From contig NZ_CP109007.1 in the NCBI RefSeq assembly GCF_036226665.1, positions 558,001-622,000 of the forward strand: 64,000 nt of DNA, read 5' to 3'. The position numbers were made by a program, and so were the translations under genes. This document shows positions 16,494-23,098 of the stretch, piece after piece. The notes under the pieces are model-generated. The model saw only the letters and a program-made list of their open reading frames with translations, was not told the DNA's origin and made no database searches. Source of the stretch: Streptomyces sp. NBC_00691 (GTDB taxonomy: Bacteria > Actinomycetota > Actinomycetes > Streptomycetales > Streptomycetaceae). Each line of letters opens with the position of its first letter. Position 1 is the stretch's first letter.

Positions 16494-17201
16494 ATGGAGA
16501 CGACACTGAACGGCACACGCGCCTCGGCCGCGGTCGGCGACGCGGGCTGGCGCTATCTGCTGGGCGGCCTCCGCACCGCCGTCACCGTCGCGTCGATGGC
16601 GCAGGCGGCCGACGTGGCGGCGCTCGCGGTCGCCGCGTGCGGCCACGACGCCGACCGGCACCTGGCCGTGGACATCCGGGCCGGACGGGTCCTGCTGACC
16701 CTGCAGTCCACCGAGCACGCGGCAGTGACCACCCTGGACGTCGCACTCGCGCACCGGGTGTCCAGCGCCGTCGGCGGGCTGGGACTGCGCACCGGGCCCG
16801 AGATCGCGACGGAGGCACCGCGGTCGCTCCAGCTCCTGGAGATCGCCATCGACGCGCTCGACATCGCCGCGATCCGGCCGTTCTGGAAGGCGGTCCTCGG
16901 GTACGCGGACGAGCCGGGCCCCGACGGAACGAGTGCCGGCCTCCCGGGCGCCGCACTCGTCGACCCCGTGAGGCAGGGCCCGGCGGTCTGGTTCCAGCGG
17001 ATGGACGCCCCACGCCCGCAGCGCAACCGCGTCCACTTCGACGTCTGCGTGCCGCACGACGAGGCGGCACGGAGGATCGACGCCGCGCTCGCGGCGGGCG
17101 GCCGGCTCCTGTCCGAGGACCGGGCCCCCGCCTTCTGGGTCCTGGCCGACGCCGAGGGCAACGAGGCCTGCGTCACGACGTGGCAGGGGCGGGACGACTG
17201 A
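16494..17201 (+). CDS. Pterin-carbinolamine-dehydratase-like / VOC (glyoxalase) fusion protein
   Basis: A 235-residue two-domain protein. The first ~95 residues resemble pterin-4a-carbinolamine dehydratase (GWRYLLGGLRTAVTVASM, later VALAHRVSSAVG), but the HHP-type catalytic cluster is reduced to CGHDADRHLAVDI. Residues ~115-233 are a VOC/glyoxalase-like unit (LQLLEIAIDALDIAAIRPFW, NRVHFDVCVPHDEA, FWVLADAEGNEACV). The ATG at 16494 is picked because GAGG lies nine bases upstream. Such fusions occur in actinobacteria, and their substrate is unknown. Confidence 0.75.
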   Translation: METTLNGTRASAAVGDAGWRYLLGGLRTAVTVASMAQAADVAALAVAACGHDADRHLAVDIRAGRVLLTLQSTEHAAVTTLDVALAHRVSSAVGGLGLRTGPEIATEAPRSLQLLEIAIDALDIAAIRPFWKAVLGYADEPGPDGTSAGLPGAALVDPVRQGPAVWFQRMDAPRPQRNRVHFDVCVPHDEAARRIDAALAAGGRLLSEDRAPAFWVLADAEGNEACVTTWQGRDD

Positions 17202-17304
17202 CCCCCGCACCCTTTCCGGCGGCGGCGTCCGCGCTTGTCGAAACCGTTCGGGGGTGCTCACGCGTGTTTCCCTGTGCAGTGATCGCTCCGGAAAGGGAAT
17301 CACC

Positions 17305-18222
17305 TTGTCCATCACAGGTTTCAGCCCGTCCCGTCGCAGTGCGCTCGGCCTCGGCGCCGGTGCCGCGCTCGCCGTCGCGTTACCGCTCGGCGGGACCGCG
17401 AACGCCTCCGCGCCCGGCGGGGAGGACCTCGTCGCCCGGCTCCGGGAGCTGGAGGAGCGGCACGCCGCCAGGCTCGGCGTGTACGCCCACGACGTGCGGA
17501 CCGGGCGCTCCGTCGCGTACCGCGCCGACGAGCGCTTCCCCATGTGCTCGGTCTTCAAGACCTTCGCCGTCGCCGCCGTGCTGCGCGACCTCGACCACGA
17601 CGGCTCCTTCCTCTCCCACCGCATCCACTACACGGCGGCGTACGTCGCACGGTCCGGCTGGTCCCCCAGGACGGAGCTGCCCGAGAACCTCGCCAACGGC
17701 ATGACGGTCGGTGAGCTGTGCGACGCCACGCTGCGCTTCAGCGACAACACCGCCGCCAATCTGCTCCTCCGCGAGCTGGGCGGCCCGAAGGCAGTCACCC
17801 GGTTCGCGCGGTCGATCGGCGACCTGACGACCCGGCTCGACCGCTGGGAGCCCGAGCTGAACTCGGCGGAGCCGTGGCGCAGGAAGGACACCTCGACGCC
17901 CCGGGCCGTCGGGCGGAGCTACGGCCGCCTCATCCTCGGCGACGCGCTCCCGAGTCAGGACCGGGAGCGGCTCACGCGGTGGATGCTCGCCAACACGACC
18001 AGCGGCGAGCGGTTCCGCAAGGGGCTGCCCGCCGACTGGCTCCTCGCCGACAAGACCGGCGGCGGGCGCTACGGCGGCAACAACGACGCGGGCGTCACCT
18101 GGCCGCCGGACGGCGGCCCGATCGTGCTCACCGTGCTGAGCACGCGCTTCGTGGAGGACGCGGCGCCCGTCGACGCGCTGGTGGCCGACGCGGCCGCACT
18201 GGTGGCGGCGGAACTCGGCTGA
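17305..18222 (+). CDS. Class A beta-lactamase, secreted
   Basis: A 305-residue serine beta-lactamase with a twin-arginine signal (SRRSALGLGAG, cleaved around TANASA). Catalytic motifs are complete: CSVFK (Ser82 and Lys85; Ambler 70/73), SDN at 146-148 (130 loop), EPELN with Glu182 (Ambler 166) and KTGGG at 250-254 (Ambler 234). It starts with TTG preceded by GGAAAGG. It should hydrolyse penicillins in the surroundings and is typical of Streptomyces chromosomes. No BlaA/BlaB-type LysR regulator is adjacent. Confidence 0.94.
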   Translation: MSITGFSPSRRSALGLGAGAALAVALPLGGTANASAPGGEDLVARLRELEERHAARLGVYAHDVRTGRSVAYRADERFPMCSVFKTFAVAAVLRDLDHDGSFLSHRIHYTAAYVARSGWSPRTELPENLANGMTVGELCDATLRFSDNTAANLLLRELGGPKAVTRFARSIGDLTTRLDRWEPELNSAEPWRRKDTSTPRAVGRSYGRLILGDALPSQDRERLTRWMLANTTSGERFRKGLPADWLLADKTGGGRYGGNNDAGVTWPPDGGPIVLTVLSTRFVEDAAPVDALVADAAALVAAELG

Positions 18223-18248
18223 TCGCGAAAGACGTCGAATTAAATCGC

Positions 18249-18277
18249 TTGAGCGTCGCCGCGGGCTTTCCTAGGCT
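18249..18277 (+). promoter_or_regulatory. Strong sigma-70-type promoter for the 12-codon ORF
   Basis: TTGAGC (18249-18254), a 17-base spacer and TAGGCT (18272-18277). Transcription would begin near 18284, leaving under ten bases before the Shine-Dalgarno region. Confidence 0.7.
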
Positions 18278-18311
18278 GTGGTCACACGCTGAAAGGAGGT
18301 GATCCGAGAAC

Positions 18312-18350
18312 ATGGTTTCTTTTCGGATTCGTGAGGTGACTGCGGGCTAA
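18312..18350 (+). CDS. 12-codon leader/small ORF with near-perfect Shine-Dalgarno
   Basis: The ORF encodes MVSFRIREVTAG. GAAAGGAGGTGATCC at 18291-18305 is complementary to essentially the whole 16S rRNA 3' end, far stronger than any other ribosome site in this window. Codons GTT TCT TTT ... ATT CGT are rare in GC-rich Streptomyces, where G/C third bases dominate. The peptide contains Arg-Ile-Arg, the +X+ pattern known to stall macrolide-bound ribosomes. Its last codons form one arm of an RNA stem, so ribosome position would alter folding. It could be an attenuator leader or a free-standing micropeptide; no downstream resistance gene is seen. The reading is clear from sequence; function is inference. 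Confidence 0.6.
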   Translation: MVSFRIREVTAG

Positions 18351-18410
18351 CGGCCTGCCGTCGCACTCTGTGCACCTCGGCAGGTCATCTGCCGAAAACC
18401 ACGCAGTCAC
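18336..18410 (+). promoter_or_regulatory. Attenuator-like RNA structure overlapping the small ORF
   Basis: Outer stem: GTGACTGCG (18336-18344, inside the ORF) with CGCAGTCAC (18402-18410), nine perfect pairs. Inner hairpin: CCTGCCG (18354-18360) with CGGCAGG (18378-18384), extended by GCAC/GTGC. Competing hairpin: CGGCAG (18378-18383) with CTGCCG (18389-18394), 5-base loop. The inner and competing hairpins share a strand and cannot coexist, the classic layout of ribosome-controlled switching. Confidence 0.55.
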
Positions 18411-18412
18411 CC

Positions 18413-18484
18413 GACCCGTGGGCCGCCGGTAATCCGGTCGGCTCCCGTCCGAACTCGAGCGGACGGGACCAAGGCCCACGGGTC
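18413..18484 (+). terminator. 12-bp stem with nested hairpins, probable terminator of the small transcript
   Basis: GACCCGTGGGCC (18413-18424) pairs perfectly with GGCCCACGGGTC (18473-18484). It encloses CCGG-TAAT-CCGG and a CCCGTCC/GGACGGG hairpin, giving a branched structure. It may end the small-ORF transcript before the separately promoted operon downstream. Confidence 0.5.
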
Positions 18485-18516
18485 GTCCGCGTTCCCGGGC
18501 TCCCGCACTCCGCTGC

Positions 18517-18532
18517 TGTGAGCCGGATCACA
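18517..18532. promoter_or_regulatory. CRP-type dyad TGTGA-N6-TCACA
   Basis: A perfect match to the CRP half-site pair (TGTGAGCCGGATCACA), flanked by C and G that extend the symmetry. GGAACC follows directly at 18534-18539, reminiscent of an ECF -35 element, but no matching -10 was found. It lies about 80 bases before the DUF3995 start. Confidence 0.5.
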
Positions 18533-18610
18533 GGGAACCTTCGGGCGGGACCTCTCCTCCTCGGGGTGTCGGCGCGCTGCGTCGCCGGCCTCGGAACGGA
18601 GGGGAACCCC

Positions 18611-19054
18611 ATGGCGGTCATCGACATAGAGCGGCCTCGCACGATCATCGGCGGGCGCGGGGTCGCGGCCCTGCTCGCCGTCCTCGCGCTCGTGCACGTC
18701 CTCTGGGCCACCGGCCTGACCTGGCCCGCCGCCGACGAGCGGGCCCTGTCCCTCGCCGTCCTCGGCAGCGTCGTCTCCTTCGGGCCGGCCGTGGTCCTGC
18801 CGCTCGCGGTGTTCGAGGCGGCCGCGGCGTTCGCCGTCGCGCTCCACGCGCGCGGTGGTGGCCGCCGACGCGGCATCCCTCGACTGGTCACGGCCGGCGT
18901 CGCCACCGGGATACTGCTCCGCGGAGCCGCCGGGCTGGTGTGGATCGTCGTCGGCAAGGACGGCTCGGGAACGGCGTTCCCATGGCTCAACGCGCTCGTG
19001 TACACACCGCTGTGCCTGGTCTTCGGAGGGGCGGCCCTGCGTGCCGCCCGCTGA
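18611..19054 (+). CDS. DUF3995-type small membrane protein
   Basis: A 147-residue integral membrane protein with four predicted helices (GVAALLAVLALVHVLWATG; SLAVLGSVVSFGPAVVLPLA; VATGILLRGAAGLVWIVVG; ALVYTPLCLVFGGAAL). The ATG follows GGAGGGG at six bases. The sequence resembles the DUF3995 family, whose function is unknown. Its 3' end overlaps the ECF sigma gene by 14 bases, so the two are co-translated. A membrane partner beside an ECF sigma could modulate it, although the protein has no recognisable anti-sigma domain. Confidence 0.78.
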   Translation: MAVIDIERPRTIIGGRGVAALLAVLALVHVLWATGLTWPAADERALSLAVLGSVVSFGPAVVLPLAVFEAAAAFAVALHARGGGRRRGIPRLVTAGVATGILLRGAAGLVWIVVGKDGSGTAFPWLNALVYTPLCLVFGGAALRAAR

Positions 19055-19607
19055 CCCCCTCCGCACCGTCGAAGCGGCCGCCGCCGTCGGGTCCGCCGCC
19101 ACCGTCGCACCCGCCGAGCGGGGCGTCGCGTTGGTCCGGGCCGCCCGGCGTGGCGACACGCTGGCCCTGCACGAGCTGCTCGATCACCTCACCCCGTACA
19201 TCTCCCGGATCTGCCGTCCCATCGCGCTGGACGACGGACCGGACGCCACGCAGGAGGCCCTGGTGGCGGTCTTCACCTCGCTGCGTTCGCTACGGGAGCC
19301 GGAGGCGCTGTACGGGTGGGTGCGGGCGATCTCCGTACGGGAGGCGGTTCGGGTGGCGAAGCGGGCGGGGCGGGCGCGGCCGGCCGAGCTCGCCGACGTA
19401 CCGGAGCGGGGTGATCCGCAACTGGCGGCCGATATCGACGACGTCCTGGCCAGGCTGTCCCCCGCGCACCGGGCCGTTCTCGTGCTGCGGGACATCGAGG
19501 GGATGGACGAGGAGTCCGTGGCGGCGCTCCTCGGCGTACCGGCCGGCACGGCGAAGTCCCGGCTGTACCGGGCCCGGCAGAGTTTCCGAAAGGCGTGGTC
19601 CGCGTGA
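19041..19607 (+). CDS. ECF-subfamily RNA polymerase sigma factor
   Basis: A 188-residue sigma factor. Region 2 covers LALHELLDHLTPYISRI through DATQEALVAVFTSLRSL; region 4 covers VLARLSPAHRAVLVLRDIEG and VAALLGVPAGTAKSRLYRAR. The GTG start lies eight bases after GGAGGGG and within the end of the DUF3995 gene. A four-base overlap links it to the SRPBCC gene. There is no zinc-containing anti-sigma next to it, so control probably differs from the common ZAS type. Its regulon cannot be read from this window. Confidence 0.9.
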   Translation: MPPADPLRTVEAAAAVGSAATVAPAERGVALVRAARRGDTLALHELLDHLTPYISRICRPIALDDGPDATQEALVAVFTSLRSLREPEALYGWVRAISVREAVRVAKRAGRARPAELADVPERGDPQLAADIDDVLARLSPAHRAVLVLRDIEGMDEESVAALLGVPAGTAKSRLYRARQSFRKAWSA

Positions 19608-20140
19608 ACGAGAACACGGTGAACGACGAGAGCACCGAGAGCGCTGCGGGCCATGCGGTCATGGGGAGCCGTGGGGGCGTCGAGGGCAGAGGCGGCCTGC
19701 CGCTCGACGACGTACGACGGATGCGCGTCATGGTCGCCGGCGTCCGGGGGGCCCGGCTCGTCGAGCGGGTGCTCCCCGCGCCGCTCCCCCGCGTCTGGCA
19801 GGTGATGGGCGATCTGGAGGGCGGCTTCGGGGAGTTCCAGCCCGACATGCGGTCGGTCAGGATCCTGCGGCGCGACGGCGACCGGGTGGAGGCCCTCGCC
19901 CGCAGCCGCTATGGGCTGCGGGCGCACTTCCACGGCGTGCTGCGGCCCGGCTGGTGCTGGCTGCAGAGCCGGTTCCTGGTGATCGGGATGGCGGCCGCGG
20001 AAGCCGAGGAGGAGAGCGGGCACACCCGGGTCGCGCTCACCGGCGGCGTCCGGGTTCCCGGGCGCGCGGCGCTGGTGCCGTTCGGCGCGCGGCGCGAGCT
20101 GGAGGAGGCGATGACGCGGCTGACCGGGCGGGTCACCTGA
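19604..20140 (+). CDS. SRPBCC/polyketide-cyclase-like protein
   Basis: A 178-residue protein. After a ~40-residue polar leader, the fold reads ARLVERVLPAPLPRVWQVMG, then GEFQPDMRSVRIL and RPGWCWLQSRFLVIGMAA, like START/SRPBCC hydrophobic-ligand carriers. GTG overlaps the sigma-factor stop (GTGA); another GTG at 19595 is possible. As third gene of the DUF3995-ECF operon it may bind a lipid or signal molecule, but no catalytic residues stand out. Confidence 0.7.
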   Translation: MNENTVNDESTESAAGHAVMGSRGGVEGRGGLPLDDVRRMRVMVAGVRGARLVERVLPAPLPRVWQVMGDLEGGFGEFQPDMRSVRILRRDGDRVEALARSRYGLRAHFHGVLRPGWCWLQSRFLVIGMAAAEAEEESGHTRVALTGGVRVPGRAALVPFGARRELEEAMTRLTGRVT

Positions 20141-20221
20141 CCGGCGCCGCCGGGCGGGGGCTCACCCTGAGCGAACGAGCCATACGACTCTGGCTGGATC
20201 TTGCCCTTCAACCCCTTGCCA

Positions 20222-20251
20222 TGATCATATTCAGGCCTTTCTTGTGATCAT
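20222..20251. promoter_or_regulatory. Pair of TGATCAT boxes upstream of the beta-helix gene
   Basis: TGATCAT occurs at 20222-20228 and 20245-20251, 23 bp apart, in an AT-richer patch before the ATG at 20268. The spacing is close to two helical turns. No regulator can be named. Confidence 0.3.
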
Positions 20252-20267
20252 TACCTGGGGGCAGAAC

Positions 20268-21587
20268 ATGACCAGAGGCATGGACCGTCGTTCCGTCATA
20301 CGCGGCGTGGCGACAGCGGGAGCCGGAGTCGCCGTCGGCGCTCTGGCCACGGGCGGCACCGCGTACGCGGCCGGTTCCGGGGGCGACCCGTACAGCGTCG
20401 ATGTCGTCAGCAAGGGCGCGGACCCGACCGGTGCCACCCCGAGCGACGCCGCCTTCCGTGCGGCCGCCGCCGAGGTCCTGGCCTCGTTCCAGCCGGGCCC
20501 GATCTCCGGGGCCATCCCGAAAAAGGTCCTGGTCGTCCCGCCCGGCACGTACCTGCTGACCCAGCCGGACTCGCTCCTGCCGAACGTCGACGGCGAGGGC
20601 AACGGCGGCATCGTCGACGGCGTGTCGATCACCGGCTACGGCAAGCGGCTGTCGCGGATCGTGTACGCGCCGACGGCCGACGACACCACGCTCTGGACGA
20701 ACTACCAGCGCTACAAGAACATCCGCATCTCGGGCCTGACGTTCACCAGCACCAACGCCACGTCGAGCTTCAACTACGCCTACTCGTCGGCCGAGTACGG
20801 CGTCCAGGACACCTGGTACAGCGATGTCGAGTGGCGCGGCAGCTGGAAGCGGGGCATCGGCCTCGACGGCCCGGCCACCACGTCCAACCTGAACAGCGAG
20901 ATGGGCTGGGACCACTGCCAGGTCGGCGGCTCCTACTCCGACGCCTTCCTCGTCATGGGGATGACGACGGCCGCGACGCAGCAGGACCAGTTCCTCAACT
21001 ACTGGTTCCGCGACTGCAAGGTGGAGTACCAGTCCGGGGTGTTCGTGAAGAACAACCGCGGCGGTTCGATGAACTTCGTCGGCGGCTCGTACATCCTCAC
21101 CGACGCCGCGTCCACCGGCACGTTCTTCCAGCTCACCCCCGACGCCACCACCCGGGCCGACTCCGTCATGCGGCTGTACGCGCAGGGCATCCGCTTCGAA
21201 CTGCGCGGCGTCGGCCACAAGGTCATCGACTCCCGGTGGTACAAGGGCAACATCACCTTCGAGTCCTGCGACGACACCGCACTGAGCTTCAAGTCCTGGG
21301 CCCCGAACGCCGTCACGCACGTCTACGACTTCAACGCCAACGGCGCCCGCGGCCCGATGGTGCGATACGTGGACTGCGGCCTCATGGGCTCGCACCAGGT
21401 GTCGACCGGGTCCACCCCGACCACCTACGGCAAGGTCCTGTACGACGGCTGCCGCTTCATCGACATGTCGACGGCGACCGGGACGACCGGTTTCCTCCGC
21501 TGGACCGGTACCCTCGCGCCCCGTTACGAGATGCGTGACTGCCTCATCGGCGCGAGCTACCTGGCCGACGTGAAGAACCCCGCCTGA
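20268..21587 (+). CDS. Secreted right-handed beta-helix protein (pectate-lyase/RHGA-epimerase superfamily)
   Basis: A 439-residue exported protein. A twin-arginine signal (MDRRSVIRGVATAG) leads to the cut region GGTAYAAG. The mature start YSVDVVSKGADPTGATPSD is the usual first strand of the PF12708-like beta-helix family, and the body is rich in stacked N/S/T turns. I cannot see a confident catalytic pair, so it might be a polysaccharide lyase, hydrolase or a binding/tailspike-like protein. The ATG follows CTGGGGG, a weak ribosome site. It precedes the phytase gene with 137 bases between; joint expression is possible. Confidence 0.8.
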   Translation: MTRGMDRRSVIRGVATAGAGVAVGALATGGTAYAAGSGGDPYSVDVVSKGADPTGATPSDAAFRAAAAEVLASFQPGPISGAIPKKVLVVPPGTYLLTQPDSLLPNVDGEGNGGIVDGVSITGYGKRLSRIVYAPTADDTTLWTNYQRYKNIRISGLTFTSTNATSSFNYAYSSAEYGVQDTWYSDVEWRGSWKRGIGLDGPATTSNLNSEMGWDHCQVGGSYSDAFLVMGMTTAATQQDQFLNYWFRDCKVEYQSGVFVKNNRGGSMNFVGGSYILTDAASTGTFFQLTPDATTRADSVMRLYAQGIRFELRGVGHKVIDSRWYKGNITFESCDDTALSFKSWAPNAVTHVYDFNANGARGPMVRYVDCGLMGSHQVSTGSTPTTYGKVLYDGCRFIDMSTATGTTGFLRWTGTLAPRYEMRDCLIGASYLADVKNPA

Positions 21588-21724
21588 TCCGCCTGCCGCG
21601 CCGCGGTTCATCGTGCGTACACCTGGACTTCGGAACTCCGGTCGGGCGGAGGCCGCCGGGCCGACACGGAAGGGCAGCACGCTCACGCAGGACGTACAAG
21701 CCCCCCTCCCCTGAGGAGACTTGC

Positions 21725-23053
21725 GTGACTCGCCCCCGTACCGCCAGGTCGCTCGTGCTCGCCGTCACCACGGCGCTCGCCGCGGCCGCCCTCGCCGTGC
21801 CCGCCCAGGCCGACACCCGGAGCCAGGCCCGCCACCACGGTTCCGCCCGCGCGCTGCCGGTCGTGACCCCCCGCGCGGAGACGCCGGTGCTGCACGACGA
21901 CGACGCGGGCGGCAACGCCGACGCGGACGACCCCGCCATCTGGCGCAACGCCGCCGCCCCCGGCCGCAGCCTCGTCATCGCGACCGCCAAGGAGGGCGGG
22001 CTCCGCGTCTACGACCTGGACGCGCGCCCGGTGCAGTCGATAGCCGCGCCTCCGGCGGAGGGACCTGACGACGCCCCCGGCCGGTTCAACAACGTGGACC
22101 TCGTCCAGGGGCTGCGGCTCTCCTCGGGCCGGGCCGACCTGGCCGTCACCAGCGACCGGGGCCACGACCGGCTGCGGTTCTACCGCATCGACCGCGACCG
22201 CACCGGCGGCCCGCTGACCGATGTCACCGACCCCGCCGCCCCGGCCGTCTTCTCGCGGGACCAGGCCGAGATCAACGAGCAGCGGACCGCCTACGGCCTG
22301 GCGACCTGGACGGACCCGGCGAACGGGAAGTCCTTCGCGCTGGTCAGCCGTCGTGAGCGGACCGGCATCGCGCTGCTCGAACTGCTTCCGGCCGCCGGCG
22401 GCAAGGTCACCTACCGCACGATCCGCACGCTCGACCTGCCGGCCTCCTTCCGACTGCCGAACGGCACCTCGTGGGCCCCGTGCGGCGAGCCCGGCGAACT
22501 GCCGCAGGTCGAGGGCATGGTCGTCGACCCGGCCAACGGCATCCTGTACGCCGGCCAGGAGGACATCGGCATCTGGCGGCTGCGCGCCGACCTCACCGGC
22601 ACGCCGAAGCTGGTCGACAAGGTCCGCGAGTACGGCGTCCCCGGCGTCTACGACGAGGAGACCGAGGAGTGCACGCCGGGCGCCGACCCCGGCTACGGCG
22701 GGACCAGGATCTCCTCGGACGTGGAGGGTCTGACCCTGATCACCGAGCCCGGTGGCGACGGCTACCTGCTCGCCTCCAGCCAGGGCGACGACACCTTCGC
22801 CGCCTACGACCGCGAGCTCACGGACCACAACGAGTACGAGGGCGGCTTCCGCGTGGCACCCGCGAACGACACCCTCGACGGCTCCGAGGAGTGCGACGGC
22901 GCCGCCGCCCTGAACGCCCCGCTCGGCTCGAAGTACCCGAACGGTCTGCTCGTCGTGCAGGACGGCCACGACGCCCCCGGCGACGGCGACCGGGACTCGA
23001 CCAACTTCAAGTTCGTCGACCTCGGCTCCGTCCTGGACGCCCTCGACGACTGA
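21725..23053 (+). CDS. Secreted beta-propeller phytase (3-phytase)
   Basis: A 442-residue enzyme exported by a Sec signal (LVLAVTTALAAAALAVPAQA). Six-bladed phytases remove phosphate from Ca-phytate using a ring of acidic residues. Matching landmarks are ADADDPAIWRN, INEQRTAYGLATW, LPQVEGMVVDPANG, YAGQEDIGIWRL, SSDVEGLTLI and LLASSQGDDTFAAYDR. The GTG start has GAGGAG eight bases before it. It would release phosphate from plant phytate in soil. Such genes are often PhoP-controlled, but I did not find a PHO box here. Confidence 0.92.
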   Translation: MTRPRTARSLVLAVTTALAAAALAVPAQADTRSQARHHGSARALPVVTPRAETPVLHDDDAGGNADADDPAIWRNAAAPGRSLVIATAKEGGLRVYDLDARPVQSIAAPPAEGPDDAPGRFNNVDLVQGLRLSSGRADLAVTSDRGHDRLRFYRIDRDRTGGPLTDVTDPAAPAVFSRDQAEINEQRTAYGLATWTDPANGKSFALVSRRERTGIALLELLPAAGGKVTYRTIRTLDLPASFRLPNGTSWAPCGEPGELPQVEGMVVDPANGILYAGQEDIGIWRLRADLTGTPKLVDKVREYGVPGVYDEETEECTPGADPGYGGTRISSDVEGLTLITEPGGDGYLLASSQGDDTFAAYDRELTDHNEYEGGFRVAPANDTLDGSEECDGAAALNAPLGSKYPNGLLVVQDGHDAPGDGDRDSTNFKFVDLGSVLDALDD

Positions 23054-23098
23054 TCCGCCGCACGAGTGCCCTGCGCTCCCGCACCGGCCGCCGCGCCG

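Noticed and set aside
18286..18305. Complementarity to the 3' end of 16S rRNA suggested an rRNA fragment
   Set aside because: Only the Shine-Dalgarno complement matches; flanking 16S sequence is absent and a start codon follows at a proper distance, so it is a ribosome-binding site.
18534..18580. Complete ECF promoter before the DUF3995 gene
   Set aside because: GGAACC is present, but no CGTC-like -10 is found 15-17 bases downstream, so only the CRP dyad is reported as a site.
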